Both the position numbers and the translations under genes were made by a program. Under the pieces are notes generated by a model that ran no database searches, was not told where the DNA came from, and was given only the letters and a program-made list of their open reading frames with translations. 64,000 nucleotides of DNA from Gnetum montanum (taxonomy: Eukaryota; Streptophyta; Gnetopsida; Gnetales; Gnetaceae): assembly GCA_015680685.1 (NCBI GenBank), contig MNCI01018363.1, positions 66,394-130,393 on the forward strand, read 5' to 3'. This document shows positions 43,561 through 57,589 of this stretch, piece by piece; within the stretch, counting starts at the first letter, position 1; each line of letters begins with the position of its first letter.

Positions 43561-46500
43561 CACCCGCCCCGCTAATTTCAAGACATAGCATGTTAATCCT
43601 TTTCACAAGACTAAGGTCAAGTTGTATCTCATTCCAGTGGTACCTCATCACATCCAACTAATTGCACCTTCATCAAATTAATCATCATTAAAACAAAAGT
43701 TGCCACTTGCTTTTAAAATAACACCATTAAATCGATAGTTAAAGTTTTGAAGGATTTGTTCATAAGTCACATGTTAGAGGTTTGGATATCAAATTAGTTT
43801 ATACCAAGGTTTGTTGATCCCTTTAAGGTCTTGAAAAGAGTTGGAGAAGTGGCACATCAAATTAGTTACCACCACAGCTACTAGGGATTTATGATGTATT
43901 TCATATATTAATGTTGAGAAAGTATGTTTCAAATCAAAGACATATGATAAATTAGCATGATGTTCAATTACAACTTGATGTTAGTTAGGTCGACAAATCA
44001 ATGAAGATAGTTGATAGGATATAAAAGAAGTTGAAAATTAGGGTTATATTGATGATTAGGTATTTTAGAAAGACATGATTCTTAAAAGGAAACTTGGAAG
44101 ATTGAAGAAAATTTGTGTACCACTTATTCTTAGATCTTCTTGGAGAAATATTCTAGAAAGGAAGGAAGGAAGGGTGCAACATCCCTCTTTTAGAATCCTT
44201 AACTTTTGGTATGTGTGGTAACCTAAGCCTTGCATGTGTTAGTTAGAAAACATATAGTTATATTTTTGAGATAAGAATTAACCCTTGTTAAGATGTTTGT
44301 GATGGTTAATGATAGCTTCCTGGGTTGGTGATGTGCTATGTGCAATAAAGATAACATGCATTTTGGAATTGCATTTGATAACTTATTAATAATATTTAAT
44401 CTCTTGATTATTTATTAGGATGTTTATATGTTTAACATTCATGCATTTTATGAAAGGTGTCAAAACTTAAAATAATTGAAAAATAGGTACACTTCAAGAC
44501 ATATAGTCCAAAAAGAACTTTATAACTCAACATTGTCTACTGAAATAAAATCCATGACTTACAGTTTCTAAATCAAGAGTCTTACCTCTAGGCTAACAAC
44601 TCATTATTATTCATGCATCATGTGGCTATGCTAGTTCTATGATTGTAGTTATGATTTTAGTTTCATGTGTACACTAAGACACACTTGGGGGATAATTAGT
44701 TAGGTATGATAAATATGATGATATGCTTAATTGTGTATATGATACTTCTATTTAATTATTATTTCATGTGTTTGATTAGTATGGTTTGATGGGGTTAGTT
44801 AAATGCTTAGAGATTAGTGTTAGGTTGTTCAAAACTAATAGAAACCTTTTATTTTAAAGGTTTTTACTCTTTTGGATTTTTTTGCAAATTATAAGGTTTA
44901 TTTTAAAAGATCATGCTATCTAGCCCTTAGCTAACATAAAATACATTGTGGGATTAGTGGAGCCATTAGTTGGGAATGTAATCCAATAAATTTGTAATTA
45001 TATTAAGGCCTCTATAAACCTTCATTCTATTTCTCGTTTACCACTTGATATCGAGGAGAAGTGGGAACCAAACTTTATTAGTTTGGTGCTTAGGAAAATA
45101 CATCAACTTTTTCTATTCTCTATCTTTCTACTCTAGGTGTTGTTATACTCTTTAAGAAGTTTGGTGATTGTACATTACATAAGCTTCATTAGCTAGGGCT
45201 TCANGTGAATTGAAAAAACTACAAATAAACAAAGACCGAGCTCTTCATAGAGGCAAGTGACAAAAAAGAAGTCATGTAGCCAATCCCATTTTGTTGGAAC
45301 AAGGCTAGGATGATGATTACANTTCTTTACACATGTCTAAACCATCTAAGCTATTGTTATTGTAATTTTTTTAAGAAAGAAGTCACTCCAAGTCTTCCTC
45401 TAATGTCTATACTATGTAGTTTATTTTTTCCAGTAATATTCAACATCCATCAAAGCATTCACATTTCTACTATATTGATTCACAAGGCTTCCCTTTCCAT
45501 GTCTCATTAGAAAACTATGCAAAAGAGAAGCAATCATCCAATACTCCAATGATACCATTCATAAGGCTCCAATAGCTATGTATTCACTTTGGCTTTTTTC
45601 TACCTAGGTTAGAGTTTCAAGTATATTCTATGTCTTTTCTAGCTCAAGCAATTTTCAATAATTCTAGAAATCACATTTTATGTTAATGACAATGTTGCTT
45701 CTAGTCTACATGTTAAACATTATTTTTCTCTTTCACATCTAGCATCATTCTTGATTTTGACACTCCAACATCACTTTCCATATCAACTATATTTTTAACA
45801 TCTACTTCATGTATGCATATTATTTCTCCTATCCAAAATCTTCTAGAAGGTTTGGTAGGTCCCAATGTATCATTTCTTCACAATCTATAAGGTATTTATA
45901 TTCTTTAAATAGAAGGATACCCTTAAACGGGAGATAGATTAAGGGCTAGTTGAACTCAATTGAAAATCAACAAAATAGGAAATCACTATTTAATCTCTAA
46001 ATAAAGGAAAAATCCTTTGTAATAATAATTCTTCCTAGAACTACTTTCCTACATATAAAAATCTCTATGTACTTTTTAGCCTCTTAAAGTTCTCTAATTC
46101 TCCCAATTGTCCATCCTACTTATATTTTATATCCCCTTCATATTACCCTCATGATGTACATAGAATACCTTTAGATCTAGATCTACACATAAATCTAATT
46201 CAATCCCCTTTTTATAACATCTCACCAATTTATTTTCTATAGTAGTTCTATTTAGTGTTGACATTTACATCATGCACATGCACTAGAAAAAGGAGATGAG
46301 GTAACACAACTCCTTGTTAGCTATCGCTAATCCCTAATTTCTTCTTGAAGGGTCATTACTATGTCTTTCTAGATTCCTATTCTTATTATTCTATTTTTTC
46401 CCTTTATTTCTACATTTCAATTTTATTTCTTCATTTTGCACCAGTGTTACAATAGATCTATTTCACTATCCTCCTACTTTAAGAATGTGTTTTTTATTTA

Positions 46501-48117
46501 TAAAATTTATGAGATCTATTTTGTTCTATTTTATAGATTTGCTTTTTCTAGCCATGTACTCTTTGCTTCTTCATATATCTCATTCTACGTAACATTTTTA
46601 ATTTTCATTATATTACACATACCCGTTTTTTCCTTTTTATTGTATCTGCTTTACTTTTATCAGCTATTCTATACATTCTTTTTTTTTTATTTACTCATGT
46701 TTGAGAAAAACACTACCTTAGGTTACTATAATTTCTAACAATCTACAAATCCTCTTTCAGTTTAGAGATTCATTTCCTTAAAAGATTTGAGAATCCTGTA
46801 ATGCTTAGTTCATTTTGCGAAGGGTTGTTTTGGATATCAATGCTTACAACTGTCTTGAATGTCCTAGAAAGTCCAGTAGTACTAGGATTTTTGCATTTTA
46901 ACAGTAACACAGACCCCGCGTTTGATAATGGGAATTAGACAAGTCTAACTCTTCCTAGATAACGTACTTTGTTAAAAGCTATGCTCTAGGAAAAATAATG
47001 TCTGTTGCTGCATTCGTAAATCCTAATTACGATGTATATTTAATTTTGTTCTTTTGCATTTCCTTGCTGCATTTTCAAATCCTAATTACAATGTATTTTT
47101 AATTTTGTTCTCTTGCATATCCTCTCTTTTTGATGTAGATACAAAATCATCATTTTTAAAAAGACAAATGAAAATTTATTTCAAAGTTATTTAGGATTGC
47201 ATTTGTTTCTTCTCCAACAAATATTCAGAGTCGGCAGTGTTCTTTTGGTATATTTCTTCATGTCGGATTTTTTTCGATTTAGTGGAATCACATTTCAGTT
47301 ACCATATATTAGAACTGATTTAACTACTATTGCAACCTTGAAAGTACCTAGCATCAATTATTTTGGTAGCATTATCATTATTTTTATGCATAATGTTACA
47401 AGTGACTTTTGATCTTTGCATAAATTAAAAAGTTGAAGTGCCCCTCAAGTTATTCCATACAACAAAATAATGATAGTTTGGGCTATAAAATCAGGCTAAC
47501 AGATTCCATTTAGTCACAGAGGAGTATAATTGATGCTTTTCACAGCCTTCGATTCCATTTTATTTCAACTTATGTCTTGGAAGATGAAGGTACAACCAAT
47601 ATAAATTATGCTTCAACTATGGATAGCATGCCTAAATTTAAAAGTAAAATTCATAGAGTATAAATTCCCTTGAAGAAATAGTCATTGAAAGAGAGGCTTG
47701 TATGGAAAATGCTTAATCATAGTTTCTATAAAAGAAAGTTAGACAGAATAGCTTGCTTATGCGATGGTCCATTTCCTAAACTATAAAAACATGATAAAGT
47801 AAGGTTTAGGTGGTGGTGTAAGTAAATGTCAAAGTTTGATCATTGGCATCATCTTGGATCCATGATTTCTCCAAGGTGCTTACCTAAGTCAAGGACACAA
47901 ATAAATAATATTTGATTGAAAATTGAAGTTCTTGATCCTTAACAAAATTAGCTAAGAAAAGAAAAACTTCCTTAATATGCCTAAAAATTTTGTAAGGATA
48001 AGGAGTAAGTCATCCTAACAATAATGTATAGATTATTTATGATTTAAATGTAAATGTAAGAAAAAAAAAAGCTTAAAGCATAAGAAAGAGCACAATTTTT
48101 TTCTAATCTAGAGATAA
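43561..48117. other. AT-rich stretch without recognisable genes
   Basis: No protein motif or element end is seen. Single N bases occur at 45204 and 45322. A two-copy 59-bp tandem repeat lies at 47007-47124. Confidence 0.5.
47007..47124. repeat. Two-copy 59-bp tandem repeat
   Basis: GCTGCATT(C/T)(G/T)(T/C)AAATCCTAATTA... begins at 47007 and again at 47066, with a few substitutions. Confidence 0.75.
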
Positions 48118-48122
48118 CCTAT
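48118..48122. repeat. Target-site duplication of element 2, left (CCTAT)
   Basis: CCTAT precedes the left LTR; CTTAT (59585-59589) follows the right one. The single difference is C to T. Confidence 0.7.
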
Positions 48123-49019
48123 TAATGAGTAGTGAAGGTACCCCTACACTCAACCATATGAATCATGAAGTGTTCATGCACGATTTGGTCGAATTTCGCA
48201 AACTCTATGTCTTTTGGTACATTAGTCATCTAGGAAGTGAACCTTGCCCTAATGGTTGTTCATTGTCTTCCTAATTACACTTGTGATGTACAAGGTATGG
48301 TTAAGTGTAATCGAGGAATATGAATTTTTTTGTTTTATGTTTTATGTTCCTTAGTACTTAAACTAGAGAGATGAAGTAATTTAATAACTAATTTAACTTA
48401 GCTACTTAACTAGTCGTGAACTAGTCCTAACATAAGCATTCACTCCCACTTTTTGTACATGTGCTGAAGCCACATATCCATTGTTGGATTACCAAGCATT
48501 ATGCTATTAGGTGATCCAAGTAATAATGCTACTGAGATTACCAAGTGAATACATGTTTACACTTAAAGTAGTTGTACTTATGTGCTTAATTTATTTAGCT
48601 TAATTAATTAACTAATTATTTAAAGTCTAATTTATCTTAATTAATTATATAATTATTGAAAATAATAAATGCATAAACAAATCGTTAATCTATTCTAAGT
48701 GCTACAAGGTTTGATCATAAGGTTTGTCTTTATTGTTGTACACATCGGTGTGGTTTAGGTACAACAATGCTTGAATAAAGATCCGTACATTTTCTGACTC
48801 CTACTATGAGCACTCAGAGAAATATTCTAACTCTCAAATGGAAAAACTACAAAAGCTCTACTACAACTATGACTTCACTTCCCATAAACATGACTGTGAG
48901 CTTGTATTTATAGTTTTTACTATAGGGCTATGTTGATAGGGCAACACCATGTAAATGGGGCCCCATCGATGAGGCAATGTCAATAGGGGTCCATCGATGT
49001 GACACTTTGATGCTCATCA
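48123..49019 (-). repeat. 3' LTR of element 2 (left, 897 bp)
   Basis: Starts TAATGAGTAGTG (for TGATGAG) and ends CTCATCA. It shares ACCCCTACACTCAACCATA with the LTRs of elements 1 and 3. A minus-strand TATAAATA lies at 48912-48905. A polypurine tract (GGGGGTA on the minus strand) follows at 49020-49030. Confidence 0.85.
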
Positions 49020-49289
49020 TACCCCCATGAATAAATGAAAACTTGTCCTTAAGTTCCTTTAAAAAATAGGAAGGTATGTGATTATTGATTGACTCTTGAC
49101 ATATCAAACTAACATAACAAAACTGAGTGCTTGAGTGTACATGTTACAAAAATTATGATGTTCATGATACAAAATTGAACACCATGACATGACTACAAAA
49201 AATTGGATAGCACATCTTTTGATTACATGAAGGTGGTGGAGAAGATCATACAGTCCTAGGTAGTGGAAACTCCTTGGGTTTTGAAGGAC

Positions 49290-52150
49290 CTTCATCAGGT
49301 TTAGGCATGTGCAATGGCTAAGGTGGTTGTGGTTGTCCTACTATGGCTACAACCTCTGGTGGAAGGTGAAAGGCATTTAGTAATGCCTTCATTTTCTCCT
49401 TCTTACTCTATGGATCATTCATAGTTCACATGGCATCTCTAATGTGGGTTGGAATGGGGATATTCCATGGACAAGGCATTACTAGGAACAACTTCTTAGT
49501 GTTGATAAGCTAGGTAGCAAATTGTTTGTGTTTAATATCGAATGCCCTAACTACATTTTGCAGCTCTTGGTGGTTGTTCATCCTTCTAGCCAAGTTCTCC
49601 ACAGTAGATCTTTCATCAATGTATTTTCCCTTGAGAACTTCGAGTTCAACATTTTCTACTACAAGCTTTTGCTTAGTGTCTTTGTGATGCTTGAACTCAT
49701 CCTCATACAACAAGTACAAGATGGCCACTTGCTTCTCTAGTTTTGACCACAACTATTCAACAGTCAACATAGCCAAATTCACATATCAGGGATTGGCAAG
49801 CTCCATGTATTCCATCATCTCCTTAATCTGTAACTCTTTCATGTGAATTTCCACTTTATTTTAGGCATCTATCCCATCACAGATGGGCTACCAAAATTCT
49901 CTTCCTTGTTGAAGTTGTTAAAGGGTTTCATTCACTATTTCCTTCACCAATTGGATCTATTTTTCATTCACTTTGTTATGTAGAATGACTTGATCTCTGT
50001 AATGGTTCTTAAATCTCTCAAATTTGAGAGCCTCTGATTTCTAGGTGGCTACCTCGACCGTAGTCTCCTGGCAAAGGGCATGGACCTCCTCCATAGATAG
50101 GTTTCTGCTTTTTTCTACTAATCTTCTTAACTTTGTGTTCACTCTAGTTAGTTGCTTCTTCTATTGATGGATGATGAAGTTGGTTAATTGCTATTTGTGC
50201 TCATCAACATTCCATAGGTGTTGGTTCTTTGTGGTCAATTGTACATTCTCCTGGCAGGTCTGATCTAAGGCCTTCTAAATTTTATGCTATGTAGCCTATA
50301 CCAAGGATTAGTAAAACATTGTCATCTCCATTGCACCATCAACCCCTTTTAATTTAGTATGAATCTATTTAAGAGCTTCATCTTTTCTCAATGGTAGGCT
50401 GAGAAATGCAGGATCGGTAATTTGGGCTCTTAATTTAGCAACTTCAGTAGCCAAGCATTCATTTAGCTCCTTGGCTATTTCAAGTTATCCCTCTAAGATG
50501 ATGTTTTTGCCTCTTGCCTCTAGTAGCTCCAATTGGGTTGCAGTAATGTGGTATGGAAAATCAAAGACATCTAGAAGTATTTTCTTGGTTCCCATTAATC
50601 AATCTAGTAGTTCTTCATGTTATACTACATTTATTCCACTACTTGTTGTCCCTGCAGATGCCTACACATTTTTGAGTGTAATGATGTCTTATATAGCCAT
50701 TGCAGGTGCCTTGATGGTTTCAGCTATTCTATTAGCAAACACCTCTATTACTATCTCCTACCCTTGGTGCTACATCACCAAAATTATTGTTCCCTCACCT
50801 TTCTCCAAGTGCATTGAAAAGGTTGCAGTATTTTTAGAAATTTCTTGGAGTGGTTATTAATCTACGAGAGATACCGTGACCTCTTTAGCACTAGGATTAG
50901 ATCTTGAGTGCAACTACATTCTTTAATTCAAGAAAAGAGATCCACCTCCACCCATTAGGATGATTATTCAAGCCACCTCATTTAGGTGACTCCTTACCAA
51001 TTGGTAGATAGATGGGTCCCTGCCACTTATGCATGCTTGTTGCTCTTGTTTGCTCAAGAGCCATTTTCTGTATTCATGAAACTGTTGGGATGTTGCAATG
51101 ATTCCTAGCATGGTTGTTTAAGTGGCAAGTGGATGTGGTAGTTTCTACTCCTCTTTTTGAATGGTTGTTGCAAGAATCATATCTTTCATCATCTCCACCT
51201 ACTTAGCAACTGGAGCATGCTTGATAGTATCATTTGTATAACAAACTATTCCTTCCCTCTTACAAAGTCTTTTGATGAGGCATGGGAAGGGAAGTGCCTT
51301 CTTTCTACATTCATTTTCTTTAAATTACTTTTCCATCTCTAGATAGATCAATTATGAAAGGTTGAAAGGAATCTCCCACTCATAGCTGCGCATGCATAGG
51401 CAAAAAAGATGGTAATTTTGCTTGGCCACATCATGGGATTGAGGTGCAAGGCCATAATATTGTAGTGAATCCATTCTACTAGTGTGGGTATGTTAAACCC
51501 CTTGATGTTAACACCATAGCACTATCACTTCCATTCTTTCTTGATGTTGGGGTCTACCTACATTGGAATATCAATAAGATTTATCCATGTTTCTAGCAAC
51601 CCAAGCACTTCAACAATGGTCTGCATTGAGTAGGACATTAAAATGTCATTGATTTTGACTGTTGAAGCAACCTGCTTGTTGTTCCAAAATAACAATGTCT
51701 CTCCCATGTACCACTTCCCAATGCAAGTGATTATTGGCTACATGGGAGAGGTCTTCATGGTGTCCTACACTTCTTTTGATACTTGTTCTAGGAAATGGCC
51801 AAAGTTTAACTCTTAGAGAACTATTGTTTTGACCTCCCTTGATATAATTTGATTTAGATAGGCCTCTATCAAGGTCACCTTGATATTTTCTTGTTGGACT
51901 GGTGCATCATCCTTGTGGGATTGTTTTGTTACTACTGCTGGTTCTGGAATCTAGTGAATAGATTCTATTTTGACCTCTTTCGTAAGAGGACCTATGGCAT
52001 GGATTGCAAGTGGTTCTTCTTGGGATTACTCTTGGCCCCTTCTTGTTCTAGGCTATTTCTCCCTTAGTTGAGATAGTCCTACTTCTTACATGTGTTTCCT
52101 TTTCAGTGCCATCTATGGTCACAAGACATCCATGGATTAGTAGATATAAT
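49290..52150 (-). pseudogene. Extra ORF downstream of integrase, coiled-coil rich
   Basis: Between integrase and the polypurine tract, the minus strand keeps about 2.8 kb of coding-like sequence with stops. The promoter-proximal half (51900-51330) reads WINLIDIPM, VEWIHYNIMALHLNPMMW and FFAYACAAMSGRFLSTFHN, a compact hydrophobic/aromatic domain. The distal half is charged, for example KLVVENVELEVLKGKY and ENLARRMNNHQELQNVV (49752-49510), likely a coiled coil. I do not recognise the family. Plant Ty3 elements of the Athila and Tat groups carry extra ORFs here, some called envelope-like, but no signal peptide or membrane anchor is clear in this one. Element 1 lacks it. Function is unknown. Confidence 0.5.
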
Positions 52151-52335
52151 GTATAACTTTAAATTGTTGAACACCTTTTCTCATTAGTTAGTTACACTTT
52201 GGCTAAGGTTGGATCATGGACCATGGTAGATTGATTATTTTATTAATTATTTATTACATTTTATTGTAAATGTCCTTAGAGCTTGTTGGAAAGGTTTAAC
52301 TCTTGTAATTTGGTGTTTAATAGTTGAATTTTTAG

Positions 52336-53300
52336 TTAAACCTTTATGGGAGTTAGAAAAAATGATGAAAATTTTTTGGTCAAAAATGGTACATTTGTAG
52401 CCCCCATGACTAAGAGCTTACCTCTGGTAGCTATAGGTTGAAGAATAGACTGATTTGGATAAACATTTAGGAAGTTATGGGATCTAAAAATTTGAGAAAC
52501 TCCCTTGGTGTTTGTGAGAAAATGTAAAACTTTCATAGTGGGGTTGCACACATATATATAGTATTTTTCCACTACATCAATGGGGTTGTTTGTTTGTTAT
52601 TTTTTTAATTCTTTCTCTTTTTTTTTTATGGGAACCACACCATGCAAATACTTATTTGACTTCCTGTTATTGATTGACATGGAACGGTAAGAATTCTATG
52701 AAAACACTCAAGCACCCAAGTAAGTAGAAGAGTCCAAAAATTATTGAGTCCCCTTGAAGTCACATCCTGTGCAAACCTTTGAATCCTTCCCAATTCCAAA
52801 AATTACCAAGGTCACAAATTTATTTAATGAAAGGGACCTCAAGCTTCCAAAATAAGGAAAATCATAGAGTTTGTGAATGGGTGGGTGTCTTGGACTCATT
52901 GCCTATTCCATGAAAAAGAAACCATGACTTAGCCATTAGCACAAAAATTCAGAAATAGAAACCAGACATTAGCAAATAAAACATTAAGCACAAACCACCA
53001 TTAGTAGCAACTACAACACCACTATGTTATATTGGCACAAATCATGTTTATTAGCAAAAACTAAAAATCACACTAAAATAAAGTAAAATATATAAGAAAG
53101 TGTAAAATATTTAAGAAATATGTAAATGTACTAATGATGGTGTAAAAAAATGATGTATCATAGGAAAATGTTTGAAAATAAAAAAATGTGTAAAATAAAT
53201 AACTTGCAAAATTAAAAATGTAAAAAAAAATAGAAAATTTGAGGAGCCACATGGATGTTAGTATGGATGGCTATCTCCCCCACAATGGTGTTGGAAGACG
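52336..53300 (-). other. Spacer between integrase and extra ORF of element 2
   Basis: A short frame (52572-52336) has no motif. The segment near 52630 (GAACCACACCATGCAAA) and the A-rich stretch 53040-53235 have counterparts in element 1 near 16150 and 16594-16755. Confidence 0.5.
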
Positions 53301-53389
53301 GAGATCTAAAAAATTAAGCATGGTTGTCCATTTGTTGAGGTATTTATTGCACTAGCTTACTTGGATTCATGGAATGGCTTAATCTATTG

Positions 53390-54480
53390 AATGTTGACCA
53401 ATTGCTTTTTATTTGGCCTCTCAAGTTTGTATATGATCATGGCCCTAGAAGGAAAGGCTTCATCAATTATATAAGGCCCTTTCCACATCATTTGGAATTT
53501 AGTTTTCTGAGGTACATGTATGGGGCTCCAGTAGAGAACCTTATCTCCTAGTTGAAATTTCACTTTCCATATTCTAAGTTCATGTCACTGCTTTTTGAAT
53601 GCCTTGTGAACTTCATTCAAGGATAGGGCTACTAATCAATTTTGATCCATCACATTCAGGTGGATTAGTCTTTCTTTTTATGCTAGACTTAGGTTAAGGT
53701 CTAGGTCACAAGCTGTTGAAAGTTTTTCATACACCTGCTCATAGGAAGAGTAGCCAATAGGCATTTTTGATGTTGAGTGGTAGGCCTCAAGGACATCATT
53801 GAGTTTTATGCTCTAGTATATCCTATATTTGCTAATAGTTCTTGTTAAAATTTTTGTAATCTCCCTATTAGTTACCTCTTCTTAACTATTTGCTTAGCAG
53901 TGATAGGGTGTTTATGTTCAACTCCCAAGAGTTGCATGAGTTTTCAAAAAGTGGCACTTGGAAAATGTGGTTTCATTATAAAAAATTAGTGCACGTGGCA
54001 TCCCAAACCTATTTACAAAATTTTTTTATACAAATCAAACAGTGGATGATGTATAGTGAACGATGGTTGTTGCTTCTACCAATTGGATACAGTAGTCAAT
54101 GATGACAATTATATATGCCTTCTTGTTGGACATAGATGTGATGGAATCCATGAAGTCAATGTCCTAGATGTCAAGGACTTTAGTGGTTATATCCATTGTT
54201 GAGAATCCTCCATTTTTGTAGTCATCCCATCATCTCATTAACAATGCTCATAGGATTAGACAACTTGATGGGAATCCCTAAAGATTATGGGTCAGTAGTA
54301 TCCTACCATTAGGATTTTTATGGTTGTGCATCTCCTAGCATAGTGGCCTCCATAGGGGCCTTCATGAGCATCTTGAAGAACTTGTAATTAATCTAGATTA
54401 AGGACATACCAATGAACCAAGCCATTGACACACACCTTGTAAATGTGTTTGTTGATTTCCATAAAGTACTTAGCTCGATG
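53390..54480 (-). pseudogene. Integrase of element 2
   Basis: On the minus strand, MDITTKVLDI*DIDFMDSIT and YIIVIIDYCIQLVEATT (about 54200-54060) correspond to the catalytic-core blocks with the first Asp and the 'VDYxSKWVEA' segment. FGMPRALI and NETTF follow near 53990-53950 (second Asp changed to Asn). The C-terminal part near 53570-53460 has FQLGDKVLYWSP and MMWKGPYIIDEA, the GPF/Y-like tail. The enzyme joins element DNA to the host. The zinc module (HHCC) near 54440-54230 is only partly visible. Several stops make it inactive. Confidence 0.65.
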
Positions 54481-54599
54481 AAGAAACTATTATTTCTTTC
54501 TATGATCTAGATCTTGTGGCATCTCCTAAGTGAGAATATAACAAAGGATGCCATCATATAATTTTGGTTTTGCAGGTATTTTTTCATTTATTGTAGTAG

Positions 54600-55960
54600 T
54601 AAAGAGGAGTTCATGAGGAAATAGATTAGATAATGAGCTTTTCTCCTCTTTGTTATCCCATTTTAACCAAGACAAGAGTTTAGTGACCACATTCTTAGTT
54701 CGTTTTCAATCTATCATTATGAGTTTGAATTCTTACAAGATCATTAGCCATCATATGATATGGGTGCTCACCATTGGCTTATTCATGAGGAAGAAAATGG
54801 CACTATAATTAGTGTGTATAAATACTTTATATCCAAGCACATAGTGCTTGAACTTTTCCAAAGCATAGACCACTACCATTAGCTCTTTCTCAACTGTGGT
54901 GTAATGTAACTATGCACCCACAATGATTTTACTTGTGCAGTGGATGTAATATGAATGTTTCTTGTTATCCAACTAACTAAGTATGGTTCTTGAGATGTAG
55001 TTAAATGCATCTATCATGATATGGAATGGTTTGGACTAGTCTAGTGCTCATAGAATTGGAGTTTCTATGATTTTTTCATTTAGCTATTGGAATGCATGTT
55101 CACACTCTTTAGTCTAGATGAATGAAGCATCTTTCTTTATAAGCTCAACTAATGACTTTATGATCTTAGAGAAATTTTCTATGAATCACTGGTAGTAACC
55201 AATGTGTCCAAGGAATGACCAAACATCATTGATAGTTTCAAGTTGATGAGTGATTCCCTGGATGACCCTTATCTTTTCAGAGTCTACCTTGATCCCTTCC
55301 TATGAAATTCTATGCCCCGGTATTATGCTTTCATGGATGATGAGATAACCCTTTTGAAAATTGAGCTATACATTTATTTTCACACATCTTTTTAGTACTT
55401 AGTTGAGGTGGTCCAAGGCTTACTCAAATGTAGCACCATAAGTAGAGAAGTCATCCATGAAGACTTCTACTCTGCGATCAATCTACTATTGAAATATACT
55501 CAAGACTAGATGTTGGAAAGTAGCAAGAGCATTACATAGACCAAAATGCATCTTGCAATATGAAAAGGTATCCTAGGGACTTGTGAATGTTGTTTTGGCC
55601 TAATCTTCTAGTGTAATTTAGATATGGTTATAGCCACTATAACCATCAAGAAAACTATAATAGCAATGCTCAGAAATGATGTCCAACTCCTAATAAACAA
55701 ATGGCAACAAAAAATTATCTTTGAATGCTACCATTTTCAACAACCTAAAGTCGATCTAGAACTACCATTTGTCACCTCTCTTTAGCACTATCATGAGTGG
55801 GCTAATCGACTCACTATCCACAATGGGGTAGATGAACCCTACCTTAAGGAGTTGCTCAATCAATTCCTTAACAATTTACTTCAATTTTGGGTTCAGCCAC
55901 CATTGTGGTTGCCTCCTTGGCTTCATGGATGGATCATTGTAAATGTGATTCTGACATATT
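54600..55960 (-). pseudogene. Reverse transcriptase and RNase H of element 2
   Basis: The RT begins near 55930 with VKELIEQLLKVGFIYPI, then YYSFLDGYSGYNHI near 55670, CKMHFGLCNALATFQ near 55560 and VFMDDFSTYG near 55465. The last is the catalytic FMDD box with both Asp kept. RNase H follows, with ELMVVVYALEKFKHYVLGYK near 54890. These are the ordered blocks of Ty3 pol. TAG and TGA codons sit at several positions where the family has Trp or Gln. Element 1 has nothing equivalent between protease and its A-rich array. Confidence 0.8.
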
Positions 55961-56439
55961 CATTGATCAATTCTAGTGAGTTTAGGATATGATCAAGCAA
56001 AGGTTGTTGGCCATTTGTTGATAAATTTCAACAATTCTACTTTCTATTTAGGAGAAAATGTGGCATTGAGTATGATCGGCTTGTTATTTTTCAAGAATGC
56101 ATATTCTAGGCCAGTAGGTAAAGTTTCTAACCCTAGGGTTTCTTGCTTAAAATTCTTAGGGATTTCCAAATCTCTTCAATTGGTATCAACGTTTTCATTA
56201 TTAGATATTTGGTGATGAACTTTCTCAAGTTCATCCATGCCTACAACATAGGTGCATGTCAAACTCTTAGTAGGTTCTATGTATATTGTACTACTATTAG
56301 AATCAATGATGAACAACAAGGTGCCCTCCTATTTTATGGTTGTTTCATATAGACACCATTGAATATATGATTCATGTGCACATTGCTTGCATGCAAAGAT
56401 AGATGCTCATTTTATGGATCAAATATTTTGCACACAATT

Positions 56440-57070
56440 ACACCTTGAATTATTGTACACAATGCATGGAACTCATCTCTTCTCAATCTTTTTAAATCCA
56501 TTTTCTTTTGATATCTTCAGAAAAAGATATTAGATGCTCATTTATGCATCTACAATACTTAACCATGCTCTTCCCATGACGATTGGGAAGTCCCCCTTGT
56601 AGTTTTCAACCTTGATTACCAAGAAGTTGGCAAGATAAGACCACCGACAAATAATGGTTATAATGTCTTTGACCAGTCCCAATGGAATAGTGATGGCCTA
56701 GTCTACTAATTCTAATCTAATATTACTCTTCTTAAGAGGTGGCAGGTTCCAAGTAGTGTACATCTCATGAGAAATCAAATTCACACCAAAACCTAAATCA
56801 AGAAGAGCCTTACATTGTTCATTCCAAAAAATATGTAGATAGATAAGGGGACTCCTAGGATCAGCCAAGTTCCTAGGAAGGTTTCTAGCCCAGATCCAAT
56901 TAGATATAGCATGAGTAAGCATGACAATGTGAATTTTGAGTGGCATTTGGTTTGAAGGGAACTTGGTGAAATAATTTGCAAAGGGTGAAGTAATAGTAGG
57001 GTGGCTAGTTGCCTAGGTTGGTGAGGGCTTAGTAGGGTTGGTGGGTCAGAAGAAAGGTATTTTATGAGCA
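56440..57070 (-). pseudogene. Protease region of element 2
   Basis: The minus-strand frame 56946-56698 reads CKALLDLGFGVNLISHEMY, then LKKSNIRLELVD, aligned by eye with element 1's ALVDSGSEVNLIS...LKKSNIQLELAD. The Asp of the active site is kept but Ser-Gly-Ser has become Leu-Gly-Phe, so catalysis is lost. Upstream sequence (57071-56793) is a Pro/Leu-rich linker in another frame. Confidence 0.65.
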
Positions 57071-57589
57071 TGAGGTTCCAAACCCCTCGATTGATAAACT
57101 AGATGTAGATTGATGGCCCTAGTAGTTTTATGTTGCTACGATTGGGATGGAAGTTCACCCTTCATAGATGGAGTAGGCAGTAGTTAGGTTGAGGGTGGAG
57201 GAATAGGTGCAAGAATAGGAGGAGGATAAGGATGAAATGTGGCATCCATCCTGAAATGTGGAGACATAGATCTATAGTACTTAGAAGAATAATAGTGATG
57301 TTGGAATGGAGAAGTGTCACTAGAAGAGTCATGTGGAGATAGTGGTTGTTGAACATAATACCCATATGGATTTGGTTGCTTGTAAGGGTATTTCTACCTT
57401 GGTGGTGGCATCCCCCATGACTATGGTTGATGCCACTATTGGTATTGCTTGTATGGTTTTGGTGGCACTTCACTTGGATAATATTACTATTGTTGATGAA
57501 ACTACCTGGGATTTCCTTGACAATAAGGTAACCTTCTTGGTGCTTTCCGCCTTTCTAGTCATGGATTTAAAGCATACATCCTAGACTCT

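Noticed and set aside
46436-46738. Phe/Tyr-rich 100-codon frame that looks membrane-like
   Set aside because: Low-complexity T-rich DNA gives such frames by chance; no start context or homology is visible.
50471-50860. Plus-strand 129-codon frame
   Set aside because: Lies opposite the extra ORF of element 2; composition and lack of motifs suggest a shadow.
52336-52572. Envelope-like protein in element 2
   Set aside because: Too short, no signal peptide or membrane anchor, and not preserved in element 1.
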